DNA of 33,362 nt, from positions 1 to 33,362 of the forward strand of contig JACPPJ010000061.1 of NCBI GenBank assembly GCA_016191085.1, in the 5' to 3' direction. Below, piece by piece: positions 1 to 7,230 of this stretch. The translations under genes were made by a program, and so were the position numbers. Numbering within the stretch: position 1 is the first letter of the stretch; each line of letters begins with the position of its first letter. The stretch comes from Acidobacteriota bacterium (GTDB lineage Bacteria; Acidobacteriota; Terriglobia; 2-12-FULL-54-10). The notes below the pieces were generated by a model that was not told where the DNA came from, did no database searches, and was given only the letters and a program-made list of their open reading frames with translations.

Positions 1-1
1 C

Positions 2-430
2 GAGAACGGCGCAGTTAGAATGCCCGAGGTGGCCTGCCCTACAGGTGTCTACCACCCGTTCCCGGTGAGCGCAGGTGCGAATGGCCAGGGCACCACCGGG
101 TTTGAGGCGTTCGACGGTAAAGGGCTGGAGCCATTCGACGGCCGCGGGCCAGTGAAGAGCAGCGAAGATTACTGGTACTACAACTTCGTTGACATGAATC
201 GCAACGGTTACCGCGATTTCAAGGAGACACTCACCGAGGCGTGGCGCAGACTCGGGCTGATTCAGCCAGGCGAAACGTTCAGCCGCGCCAGGTATACAGC
301 GTGCGTGCAGAAGGCTGTGGATAAGCTCGTCGCCGACAAGATGTTTACTCCTCAGACCGCTAACTTCTACACGGAGCAGGCTGCGACGACGAGGTTCCCG
401 AGCCAGAAGCGAGTGGCGAGGAGCCATTAG
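2..430 (+). CDS. C-terminal end of an alpha/beta hydrolase domain protein (5' truncated by window edge)
   Basis: The reading frame is open to the first base of the window, so this is probably the tail of a longer gene; an internal ATG at 20 is not a convincing start. The visible tail begins with an NGAVRMPEVACPTGVYHPF stretch and ends with a helix containing FSRARYTACVQKAVDKLV and a TANFYTEQA segment. That arrangement (an 'R-x-P-E/D-V-x-x-P' strand, then a C-terminal helix ending in 'L-x-x-x-D-x-x-x-x-x-E-x-A') is what I recall of the end of the large secreted alpha/beta hydrolase domain family (PF20091). No catalytic residue lies in this fragment, so the enzymatic role cannot be judged. It is followed by a 100-bp gap and the M48 protease gene on the same strand. 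The family call is by pattern and moderately sure; the alternative is an unrelated exported protein. Confidence 0.55.
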   Translation, partial: ENGAVRMPEVACPTGVYHPFPVSAGANGQGTTGFEAFDGKGLEPFDGRGPVKSSEDYWYYNFVDMNRNGYRDFKETLTEAWRRLGLIQPGETFSRARYTACVQKAVDKLVADKMFTPQTANFYTEQAATTRFPSQKRVARSH

Positions 431-496
431 CCACTGGCCAACAGCGACACATTTGGCTGCTTCGATGTGACGGCTCTCACAGCCAACTGCCACGTG

Positions 497-524
497 CCTC
501 CATGTAAAATATATGTAATGGAGG
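497..524 (+). promoter_or_regulatory. Hairpin sequestering the Shine-Dalgarno of the M48 protease gene
   Basis: CCTCCAT (497-503) is the exact reverse complement of ATGGAGG (518-524), with an AT-rich 14-nt loop between them. The right arm contains the GGAGG Shine-Dalgarno seven bases before the ATG at 531. If the transcript starts upstream of 497, the ribosome site can be paired. That would give translational control, for example temperature-sensitive melting. The pairing is seen; the regulatory role is inference. Confidence 0.4.
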
Positions 525-530
525 TGGGCT

Positions 531-1991
531 ATGAAGAGCTTACTTCGCCGCGCTCTGATCGTGTTCCTCTGCGAAGTGATGATCTCGCTTCCTTTGGGCG
601 ATGCAGCGGCCCTGCCCTCAAACACCGCTGATACTGCGAAACTTCGCGAGTATCTCCAGAAGCCATACGTGGAACTGTTCGAGATCGCGCCAACTCTGAA
701 GTTCAGCGCTGCTGAAATGGACCGGCAACGCAAGGCTCTGGAGGAGGGCAAGAAGTCCTGCGTCGCCAATTTCAAACAACATTCCAAGCAATACGGCAAA
801 GAAATAGATCAAGCGCAGAAGGAACTGAAGGACAGGACTGCGACCCTGAGCGATGCGCAACGGAAGCAGTCGCACTGCCGCATTCAGAATCTGCAGGCGC
901 TCAAGTCCGAAGCCGACGTGCTCGCCGGACACGCCATCCCCACGGCGTACGACAACCTTGCCGCCAAGCTTGAAGTGATCGAGAAGTGGCCCGCGCTCTA
1001 TCGTCAAACGCGCGAAGAGATTTCCAGCGGCGTCTACAGTAAGCGGCGCTGGGGAGACGTGAAGGACATCGGATTCCGCGAGATCGCTTCTGGCCAGGAA
1101 GACGATATAAAGCGTGGGCAGGAAGCCATCGAGCAGATGAAGCGGCAGGGCATGATGCCTCCCGAGCTGCAAGATAAGGCCATTCAGGACTACGTCAACA
1201 CCATCGCGCAACAGATCGCGCGGCACTCGGATTTGAAGGTTCCGCTACGCATCACCCTGCTGCAGTCGAAAGAGATCAACGCTTTCGCGCTGCCGGGCGG
1301 ATACCTGTTCATTGAACGCGGTTTGCTGGAAGCGGCTGACGATGAGTCGCAGCTCGCGGGAGTGCTGGCGCATGAAATGGCGCACGTGACTGCCCGTCAT
1401 AGCAACAAACTGATGAAGCGCGCCACCATCGCGAGTGTGTTTTATCAGGCAGCGCAGATCGCCGCCGTGGTGCTGACGGGAGGCGTAGCCGGAATCGGGC
1501 TCTACTATGCTTTGCAATACGGATTCTACGGCCTGGGTCTGGTGCTCGACCTGAAGCTGCTGGGCGTCAGCCGCGAGTATGAGCTGGAGGCAGACCAACT
1601 CGGGATTCAGTACGCGTGGAATGCCGGTTACGATCCTAGCGGGTTCACTCGCTTCTTTGACAAGATCGCGATGCGGGAAGGCTATGTGAACGGCGTGAGC
1701 TGGTTTCGCACGCACCCGCCGTTCTATCAACGTATGGTGGACGCGCAGCGCGAGATCTTATTCCTTCCTCAAAAGCAGGATCTGGTGATGCAAAGCTCCG
1801 ATTTCGAAAAGATGAAGCGAGCGCTGAAGCCGATCTCGGAAGAGGCCAAGAAAGAAGAGCCGAACAAGCCCACCCTGATGAAGCGTGAAGAGGGCTGCGA
1901 GCCTCCGCCAAAACTTGAATACGAGCCGGGCCAGCCGATCGAGAAGCTTTGCTCGTCGGGCGCGCGGCCTGCAAGTGTAGATCGCCGATAA
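531..1991 (+). CDS. M48-family periplasmic zinc metalloprotease
   Basis: 486-residue exported metalloprotease. Residues 1-28 form a signal peptide (basic MKSLLRR start, hydrophobic core, AAA region). Residues 60-165 are charged and helical, probably coiled coil. The peptidase M48 domain runs from about 190 to 415: 'INAFALPGGYLFIERGLL' (249-266), the HEMAH zinc/catalytic motif (281-285), a hydrophobic hairpin (about 300-342), the downstream ELEAD motif (351-355) that supplies the third zinc ligand, and a WFRTHPPF segment typical of the family. This layout is that of BepA/LoiP-like proteases, which handle misfolded outer-membrane proteins in the periplasm; here that role is inferred. The C-terminal 70 residues are Pro/Glu/Lys-rich and probably disordered. 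The ATG at 531 has a strong GGAGGT Shine-Dalgarno, which may be masked by a hairpin (497-524). The gene is convergent with the RlpA-type gene downstream. Confidence 0.9.
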   Translation: MKSLLRRALIVFLCEVMISLPLGDAAALPSNTADTAKLREYLQKPYVELFEIAPTLKFSAAEMDRQRKALEEGKKSCVANFKQHSKQYGKEIDQAQKELKDRTATLSDAQRKQSHCRIQNLQALKSEADVLAGHAIPTAYDNLAAKLEVIEKWPALYRQTREEISSGVYSKRRWGDVKDIGFREIASGQEDDIKRGQEAIEQMKRQGMMPPELQDKAIQDYVNTIAQQIARHSDLKVPLRITLLQSKEINAFALPGGYLFIERGLLEAADDESQLAGVLAHEMAHVTARHSNKLMKRATIASVFYQAAQIAAVVLTGGVAGIGLYYALQYGFYGLGLVLDLKLLGVSREYELEADQLGIQYAWNAGYDPSGFTRFFDKIAMREGYVNGVSWFRTHPPFYQRMVDAQREILFLPQKQDLVMQSSDFEKMKRALKPISEEAKKEEPNKPTLMKREEGCEPPPKLEYEPGQPIEKLCSSGARPASVDRR

Positions 1992-2064
1992 CCGTTAGCC
2001 GCAGCTACGGTGCGAAAGATGCCACGCCACCGATACTAAAACTCAAAGGGGGAACCGCGATGAA

Positions 2065-2131
2065 TAGCGGATCTGCCATAGATCCGGCTACGCAAACAAT
2101 TGCGCAAACAATGGTGATGCAGGCACCATTG
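2065..2131. terminator. Two inverted repeats between convergent M48 and RlpA genes
   Basis: Two hairpins sit in the 174-bp gap between two gene ends. TAGCGGATC (2065-2073) pairs with GATCCGGCTA (2081-2090) with one bulge. CAATGGTG (2109-2116) pairs perfectly with CACCATTG (2124-2131) around a 7-nt loop. Neither is followed by a long T-run on the plus strand; on the minus strand the second is followed by a T-containing TGTTTGCG stretch. Their position between convergent genes suggests bidirectional termination or 3'-end protection. Confidence 0.35.
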
Positions 2132-2165
2132 CCCGGCAGTTCCCCCTCCGGGTTACCGTGCTGGT

Positions 2166-3128
2166 CTAGGACGGCAACAGTTGTACCAAGACCGGCGCGA
2201 TGCCTTCCCTAAACATGCCGATCTGGACGGCAGCTCTCTCTGATAAATCAACCACGCGCTTATCGATGAAGGGACCGCGGTCGGTGATGCGCACCGTCAC
2301 GCTTCGGTGGTTACGCAAATTGGTGACTCGCGCACGCGTTCCGAACGGCAGGGTTCGGTGCGCCGCAGTTAGTTTATGTTTGTCGTAAATCGAACCGTCC
2401 GCCGCTTTGCGGCCGTGGTACGGATATCCGTACCAGCTTGCCAAGCCCATTTCTGCACCATTAATTTTGCTTTGCGAAACGCCGGCCGCGTTAGCGAAAT
2501 TTTCGAGGTTTACCATCTGCACGCGGCTCGGATTCTTCAATAGAGAAGTCGCGTCAGGAGTATCGGCAGAGATTAGCTTGTATGACACGGGCCTTTGTCC
2601 TGAGCCAGCCATAGCGCCAGCTTGCCCGATGAGATTGTGCCCGTTGTAAAACTGCACGACTACCATGACACTCACATCTGCCTGGCGCGCTACGTTCACG
2701 CGCAACCAACCCGCTTCAAAGCTATTTCCTGGATGAGAGAGGACCGTGATCTTTTCCCCTTTGGGTTCCAGGGTCCACTCCGTTTCCGAGGCCTCTTCCG
2801 CGCCATCATTTATCTGCACATGCAGGGGAGCGCCTTCATTGCTGAAGAATTCAAAGCCGCCCAAAATCTGGCTGTTCTTTCGGTTCTCTAATGACACTAC
2901 TGTCATGAAGTGCCAGCCTTCGGGCAACCCACCAACGGCAACATATGGCAGGACCAAAAACTCCTGTTTCTCAGGAGTCGGATTCTCATCATTCTGAGCC
3001 TGCTGCATAGACGCTGGTAGAGCGCTATACACAGCCGCTAACGGGGCCTTCAACGTTGGCGTCCCGGCCAGCGCTCCCACAACCATTACCAGGAGTGCCC
3101 AAATGACAAGATTGAGTCGTTGACGCAT
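2166..3128 (-). CDS. RlpA-like double-psi beta-barrel protein with an extra N-terminal beta domain
   Basis: 320-residue exported protein. An N-terminal hydrophobic segment (residues 7-22) acts as signal peptide or anchor. The C-terminal domain (about 227-318) is a clear RlpA-like double-psi beta barrel: ASWYGYPYHGRKAADG (230-245), TAAHRTLPFGTRARVTN (254-270), the conserved DRGPF (283-287) and DLSERAA (294-300). RlpA proteins bind, and in some species cleave, denuded peptidoglycan. The middle region (about 55-185), with LPEGWHFMTVVSLEN and FEAGWLRV blocks, resembles a beta-sandwich repeated in many exported acidobacterial proteins; I know no assigned function for it. No SPOR domain is present, unlike E. 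coli RlpA. The ATG at 3128 is preceded by AGGAGGT. A perfect 15-bp palindrome lies 43 bases upstream of the start. Enzymatic activity is not shown by sequence alone. Confidence 0.85.
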   Translation of the reverse strand: MRQRLNLVIWALLVMVVGALAGTPTLKAPLAAVYSALPASMQQAQNDENPTPEKQEFLVLPYVAVGGLPEGWHFMTVVSLENRKNSQILGGFEFFSNEGAPLHVQINDGAEEASETEWTLEPKGEKITVLSHPGNSFEAGWLRVNVARQADVSVMVVVQFYNGHNLIGQAGAMAGSGQRPVSYKLISADTPDATSLLKNPSRVQMVNLENFANAAGVSQSKINGAEMGLASWYGYPYHGRKAADGSIYDKHKLTAAHRTLPFGTRARVTNLRNHRSVTVRITDRGPFIDKRVVDLSERAAVQIGMFREGIAPVLVQLLPS

Positions 3129-3170
3129 ATTGGACCTCCTTCTCGTGAGTTCTGGGGATGCGCGATGCGC

Positions 3171-3185
3171 TTGAACTCAGTTCAA
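3171..3185. promoter_or_regulatory. Perfect 7-1-7 palindrome upstream of the RlpA-type gene
   Basis: TTGAACT-C-AGTTCAA is a perfect palindrome in the 318-bp gap (3129-3446) between the divergent RlpA-type gene and the sigma-54-activator gene. It lies 43 bases before the RlpA start codon, where a repressor or activator of that gene would bind. The half-site GAAC..GTTC resembles LexA/HTH-dimer operators, but the 3-nt centre does not fit the Bacillus LexA box. I saw no confident -35/-10 pair elsewhere in this gap. Confidence 0.4.
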
Positions 3186-3446
3186 CCTCTGTAGGGGCAC
3201 GAATGATTCCATATCGGTCACCAGCAGCAATAACGGCCCCTCCAAGTACGTCCTTTGGAACGAATGGTATACAATGCTTTGTAGTAGGCATGCGACTGCT
3301 GGGGCGATGTTTGGTAGGCAGAATCAACCGCGTTCAGGGAATTCTTACCCCTGCAGAGTCCCCTTTAACGATCCACGCGCCGGGAGATAAAGAACTGATA
3401 TGTGCGGGGCCTCGGGACCTGCACAGTTCATAGCGAGGGAGATGCG

Positions 3447-4814
3447 ATGGCCAGCCGCCCGATTAGCATTCTGGTAGTAGACGATGACCCCGCCATGCGC
3501 ATGGTGCTTGATGCGCGCTTGCGCAATTGGGGATACAACGTGTTGACCGCTTCCGACGGCGCGGAAGCGGAAAAGTGCGTCCGCACAGAGGACCCCGACA
3601 TCATTCTTTCCGATGTGGTGATGCCGGGACTCTCAGGACTTGATCTGCTGCGCTCCTTAAAAGAAGGCGATTCCCAGCGTCCGGTTATTTTGATCACAGC
3701 CGAAGGCACCATTGATATGGCCGTGGAGGCCATGAAGCAGGGCGCTCAGGATTTCATTACCAAGCCGCTCGACTATAGTAAGCTCCAAGCCATTCTAGAT
3801 GCTGCGCAGCTCGATCTCAAAGCATTGCGGGAATCGCGAAAGCTGTCGTCGCAGATTGAAAAGGGCTCCGGATTCGGCGCGTTCGTTGGAACCAGCAAGC
3901 GCATGCGGGATGTGTACGATCTGCTGGAAAGCTTGGCCGCCAGCGACGCTTCGGCGATCATCTCCGGCGAGAGCGGAACGGGAAAAGAGCTGGCCGCGCG
4001 CACCATCCACGAGCGCAGCGCGCGCGCGCAATATCCATTCATCGCAATCAACGCCGCTGCCATCCCGGAAACGCTGATAGAAAGCGAGCTTTTCGGCCAT
4101 GAGAAAGGCGCCTTCACTGGCGCTGTGGGCGTGCGGGCCGGCTGCTTCGAGCTGGCGCACCGGGGCACTTTGTTCCTGGATGAGATCGCTGAAATGCCTA
4201 CGCCGCTCCAGCCGAAACTGTTGCGCGTGCTCGAAGACGGAAAGGTTCGACGGCTGGGCGGCAGCCATGAGTTCGCCTTCAACGTACGCGTGATTGCGGC
4301 CACCAACCAGGACCTGAAGGCGGCCATCCAGAGTGGGAAGCTGCGCGAAGATCTTTTCTATCGCTTGAACGTATTCAACGTGGTGCTGCCGACGTTGCGC
4401 GACCGCAAAGAAGACATCCCGGCGATGGCGCAGCACTTCATCCACGACTACAACCATAAGCACGGCACCTCTGTGATCGCAATTCGGCCCGATGCCTTGG
4501 AGCTTTTGAAGACCTACTCCTGGCCCGGGAACGTGCGCGAATTGAGAAATGTGATCGAGCGTGCGGTTATTTTGGCGCGCGGTGAATGGATCGAGACCTC
4601 GCATTTGCCGCCATACCTGCGAGTGCCGGAGAAACAGGAAGCGCCGGAAGCCAGGATCGTTTTGCCGTTGGGTCTCACAGCAGCCGATTCGGAGAAGGAG
4701 CTGATCCTGAAAACACTCGAGGCGACGGGCAACAACAAAGCCGAAACCGCGCGCAGGCTGGGGCTGGACGTAAAAACCATTCGCAATAAACTGAAGTCTT
4801 ACGGCATGCGATAG
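3447..4814 (+). CDS. Sigma-54-dependent response regulator (NtrC/GlrR type)
   Basis: 455-residue two-component transcription activator with three domains in canonical order. The receiver (about 5-120) has the acidic pocket DDD (12-14), phosphoacceptor Asp56 in LSDVVMP, and the KP pair of the ITKPL motif (104-108). The AAA+ domain (about 145-375) has Walker A GESGTGK (174-180), the GAFTGA sigma-54 contact loop (221-226), Walker B TLFLDE (241-246) and the YSWPGNVREL signature. A C-terminal Fis-type helix-turn-helix follows (TGNNKAETARRLGL...KTIRNKLKSYGM). It should drive open-complex formation at sigma-54 promoters after phosphorylation. I chose the ATG at 3447, preceded by GAGGGAG, over a GTG at 3402 because the receiver domain starts there. 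The histidine kinase gene follows after a 77-bp gap holding an inverted repeat. Confidence 0.95.
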   Translation: MASRPISILVVDDDPAMRMVLDARLRNWGYNVLTASDGAEAEKCVRTEDPDIILSDVVMPGLSGLDLLRSLKEGDSQRPVILITAEGTIDMAVEAMKQGAQDFITKPLDYSKLQAILDAAQLDLKALRESRKLSSQIEKGSGFGAFVGTSKRMRDVYDLLESLAASDASAIISGESGTGKELAARTIHERSARAQYPFIAINAAAIPETLIESELFGHEKGAFTGAVGVRAGCFELAHRGTLFLDEIAEMPTPLQPKLLRVLEDGKVRRLGGSHEFAFNVRVIAATNQDLKAAIQSGKLREDLFYRLNVFNVVLPTLRDRKEDIPAMAQHFIHDYNHKHGTSVIAIRPDALELLKTYSWPGNVRELRNVIERAVILARGEWIETSHLPPYLRVPEKQEAPEARIVLPLGLTAADSEKELILKTLEATGNNKAETARRLGLDVKTIRNKLKSYGMR

Positions 4815-4886
4815 AGCGAGTGGCGAGTGGTGAGTATCGAGTTGATTCGGCGACTCGCCTTCACTACTCGCGACTCGCCACTCGCT
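4815..4886 (+). repeat. Inverted GCGAGTGG-type repeat between response regulator and kinase
   Basis: AGCGAGTGGCGAGT (4815-4828) is exactly complementary to ACTCGCCACTCGCT (4873-4886). The flanking bases are degenerate copies of the same 'GCGAGT/GGCGAGT' unit. The element fills almost the whole gap between the response-regulator stop (4814) and the kinase start (4892). It leaves only CTATAAA-like sequence and no visible Shine-Dalgarno for the kinase. It looks like a mobile short palindromic repeat rather than a classical terminator, because no T-run follows. Confidence 0.6.
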
Positions 4887-4891
4887 ATAAA

Positions 4892-6445
4892 ATGAGAATC
4901 AGCGCCAAAATCGCCGCCGGTTACGCCATCCTGATCGCCCTGATTGTGGCTGTTCTCACGTACCAGATCTCCCTTTTTCATCAGATGCAGTCTATCAACC
5001 GGGATCTTTCCGAGATCGATTTCCGCTCTGCTATCGTATCCCTGCAACTCGTTCGCGATCTCGATGAAGTGGAGGAGTTCACACGCAAATTTTTCGCCAC
5101 CGGCGGAGATCCGGGGTATGCGTCGCGATTGCAGGGCCTTCGCGATGCTTTTTCCCGACGCGTCCAGGAACTGGAATCGCTGCCGATCTCGGAGGCTGAA
5201 CGCCGCGAAGCAGATGAAGTTTTGAGGCAGTGGTCTGAGTTCTTCCAAATGTCTTCCGGGCAGCAAGAGCGCTACCTGCAGATGGGCGTGGATGAGGCGG
5301 AAACAGCCATTGCAACTCAGATCGCGCGGTTGACCAACCTCAGGAACCAAGCGGATTTGTTGATTCTTGCCACACAGCAGACGATTCAAAATAGGGTGCA
5401 GCAGTCGGCCGCCGCGGCCAAAGCAGCCGAGCGAATCTCCTGGATTGCGGCGGGTGCGGCATTTTTCCTCGCCGTCGCAGTATCCTTCTGGATTATCCGC
5501 TCTATCGTAGTCCGGCTTCGAGCTCTCACCGAGGGCACTAGGGCCGTTGCCGAGGGCAAGTTCTTTTATCAACTTGATTCCACCGGCGAGGATGAGCTGG
5601 CGCAACTTGCCGCGGCCTTCAATGTTATGACTCGCCGCTTGAGCGAGCTGGAAAATTTAAAACGGGATTTCGTTTCGCATGTCTCGCACGAGCTGAAGAC
5701 GCCGCTCGCTTCCATGGCGGAAACCATCCGGCTTCTCCTCGAAGAAATTCCCGGACCTCTGAACGCCCAGCAGAAACGGTTCCTCGAGCTGAACCTTCAA
5801 AGCAGCCACCGTCTTTCGGCTTTGATCCGCAACTTGCTGGACCAATCGCGGATGGATGCGGGTGTGATGCACTACGAGATGAAGCAGCACGATCTGGCGG
5901 CGTTGGTGCGCACAGCCGTGGCCGAATTTGAGGCACCGCTGCGGGAGAAAGCCTTCCGAGTTGACCTTCAGCTTCCGCCGGAGCCGGTACCGGTGCACTG
6001 CGATGCTGACCGCATGATTCAGGTCCTCGGAAATCTGATCGGCAACGCGCTGAAATTTTCGCCGCGCGGCAGTTCGTTGCGGTTACAACTCGATCGGGTT
6101 AGTGAGTCGCCGGACAATGCGCCGATCAACTGGCGGGGAAAAATATTCCGCTCCCCCAGCGACGAAGGTTTTGCTCTGCTGCGCGTAGCTGACACCGGTC
6201 CCGGCGTCCCGCCAGAAGAGAAAGGAAAGATATTCGAAAGATTCCACCAAGTCCGCCAGAGAATGAACACGTCAGGACAAGGCGCTGGACTAGGCCTCTC
6301 GATTACCCGCACTATCGTCGAAGCACACGGCGGGGCAATATGGGTGGAAGACAATCCCGGAGGCGGCAGCATATTCCACGTCGTGCTGGCTGCCGCCGGC
6401 GCGGTTGCCGAACCCACCTCTGTCCGCGTCTCGCCCCCCGTCTAG
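4892..6445 (+). CDS. Sensor histidine kinase with helical periplasmic sensor, HAMP, HisKA and HATPase domains
   Basis: 517-residue membrane kinase. TM1 (about residues 8-28) and TM2 (183-205) bracket an all-helical, charged periplasmic region (about 30-180), probably a four-helix-bundle sensor like that of GlrK. A HAMP linker (206-258) follows. HisKA has the phospho-acceptor His266 in VSHELKTP. The HATPase_c domain has the N box (LIGNALKFSP), G1 box (VADTGPGVP), F box (FERFHQ) and G2 box (GQGAGLGLS). It should phosphorylate the NtrC-type regulator encoded just upstream. I chose the ATG at 4892 (MRISAKIAAGY) because the alternative GTG at 4820 would translate the inverted repeat. The missing Shine-Dalgarno suggests coupling or weak translation. 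Residues after about 500 (Pro/Val-rich tail) are not conserved kinase sequence. Confidence 0.93.
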   Translation: MRISAKIAAGYAILIALIVAVLTYQISLFHQMQSINRDLSEIDFRSAIVSLQLVRDLDEVEEFTRKFFATGGDPGYASRLQGLRDAFSRRVQELESLPISEAERREADEVLRQWSEFFQMSSGQQERYLQMGVDEAETAIATQIARLTNLRNQADLLILATQQTIQNRVQQSAAAAKAAERISWIAAGAAFFLAVAVSFWIIRSIVVRLRALTEGTRAVAEGKFFYQLDSTGEDELAQLAAAFNVMTRRLSELENLKRDFVSHVSHELKTPLASMAETIRLLLEEIPGPLNAQQKRFLELNLQSSHRLSALIRNLLDQSRMDAGVMHYEMKQHDLAALVRTAVAEFEAPLREKAFRVDLQLPPEPVPVHCDADRMIQVLGNLIGNALKFSPRGSSLRLQLDRVSESPDNAPINWRGKIFRSPSDEGFALLRVADTGPGVPPEEKGKIFERFHQVRQRMNTSGQGAGLGLSITRTIVEAHGGAIWVEDNPGGGSIFHVVLAAAGAVAEPTSVRVSPPV

Positions 6446-6616
6446 CCGTGGTTATTGAGGCCCGCTCCCTTCGGTCGCGGCTCGGACTCATATATCCAAA
6501 GGTCTGGCGGGATTTACCCAGCACATTCGGCACGGTTGGAACGGGTAGTTCCACCGCGTCAAAACACAACGCGGGCCCAGCCATGAGGGGCCGAGCGGTG
6601 CTATGCTTGCTGTATA

Positions 6617-7195
6617 ATGTGGATCTTCAATCGCGCGATCCGCACGCCGTTATCGGCAGGCATGCTGGCCATGGCGCTGCTGCCGTGGAGCTGCAATCAA
6701 AAGCCGCGAGCACCGTTGCCGCCCATACCACCGCCACAGCTTCCTAAGGTGACGACTCGCGCGCCAGTGCCGATTCCGGCTCCCATTCCCAGCACGATAC
6801 CGACGACGCCAGCTCCTCCGACCTTATTTGACGTAGCTGAAATCTATTTCGAGGCGGGCGATTATGCCAGAGCAGCTGAAGCCTACGAATACTACCTGCG
6901 AGATCACTCGCCGCGCGACAATGAAGACCGCGCGCTATTTCGTCTGGCGCTGACGCGGTACCTGCCGGGCAGCCCCGTGCGAGACCCTGCACAAGCTTCT
7001 AATCTGCTGCAGCAGATCATCAAACAATTTCCCGACAGTTCACTCCGGCCGCAGGCGGAACTACTATTGAATTTACAAACCGAGATTGACAGGTTGCGGA
7101 CGGATGTCGGCAGAAGAGATGATCGCATTCGCGATTTGAGCCGGGAATTGGAGCGGCTAAAGCAGATAGACCTGCGGCGGCGGCCCGCACTTTAA
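6617..7195 (+). CDS. Outer-membrane-type lipoprotein with TPR-like repeats and a C-terminal coiled coil (QseG-like position)
   Basis: 192-residue predicted lipoprotein. A short N-terminus with Arg residues and a hydrophobic stretch ends in LLPWSC, a plausible lipobox with Cys26 as the lipidated residue. A Pro-rich linker follows (about 30-68). A TPR/BamD-like helical region (72-150) contains FDVAEIYFEAGDYARAAEAYEYYL and a second helix pair ending KQFPDSSLRPQAELLL. A charged coiled coil (about 152-188, ...RLRTDVGRRDDRIRDLSRELERL) closes the protein. A lipoprotein directly after an NtrC-type regulator and HAMP kinase parallels QseG in the GlrK-QseG-GlrR operon of enterobacteria, where the lipoprotein modulates the kinase. 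That role is inferred here from position and architecture. The start is uncertain: the ATG at 6617 has no Shine-Dalgarno, and in-frame ATGs at 6662 and 6671 would shorten the signal. Confidence 0.75.
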   Translation: MWIFNRAIRTPLSAGMLAMALLPWSCNQKPRAPLPPIPPPQLPKVTTRAPVPIPAPIPSTIPTTPAPPTLFDVAEIYFEAGDYARAAEAYEYYLRDHSPRDNEDRALFRLALTRYLPGSPVRDPAQASNLLQQIIKQFPDSSLRPQAELLLNLQTEIDRLRTDVGRRDDRIRDLSRELERLKQIDLRRRPAL

Positions 7196-7201
7196 AGCCG
7201 G

Positions 7202-7220
7202 GGGCGAGGTCGCCTCGCCC
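7202..7220. terminator. Strong GC hairpin between convergent genes
   Basis: GGGCGAGG (7202-7209) pairs perfectly with CCTCGCCC (7213-7220) around a TCG loop. It lies in the 35-bp gap between the ends of the lipoprotein gene and the convergent Gly-repeat protein gene. There is no T-run on either side, so it may be a bidirectional transcript end or a small dispersed palindrome. Confidence 0.5.
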
Positions 7221-7230
7221 TCATAGACAT

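Noticed and set aside
618..1730. Long open frames on the minus strand opposite the M48 protease
   Set aside because: They mirror the codon structure of a clear gene on the plus strand and have no domain or start signal. The same holds for the long antisense frames at 3795-4604, 4799-5605, 31150-32019 and 32791-33339.
2060..2212. Possible 50-residue small protein on the plus strand with an AAGGGGG Shine-Dalgarno before its ATG
   Set aside because: It contains the two hairpins of the convergent gap, overlaps the RlpA-type gene end antisense, and its sequence shows no signal, domain or conserved pattern. The purine run alone is not enough.
3402..3446. Longer N-terminus of the sigma-54 activator from a GTG at 3402
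   Set aside because: The 15 extra residues are not part of a receiver domain, and the ATG at 3447 has a better Shine-Dalgarno.
4820..4891. Longer N-terminus of the histidine kinase from a GTG at 4820
   Set aside because: It would translate the inverted repeat, giving 24 residues unlike a kinase N-terminus. The membrane segment begins directly after the ATG at 4892.
6596..6610. Sigma-54-like GG-N10-GC site (ending TTGCT) just before the lipoprotein gene
   Set aside because: The GG and TTGCT parts fit, but the CAC after GG is missing, and the transcript would begin beyond the ATG at 6617. It is suggestive only because a sigma-54 activator gene is close.
6613..6618. TATAAT overlapping the lipoprotein start codon
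   Set aside because: No -35 element at the right distance. A promoter here would place the transcript start after the ATG at 6617.
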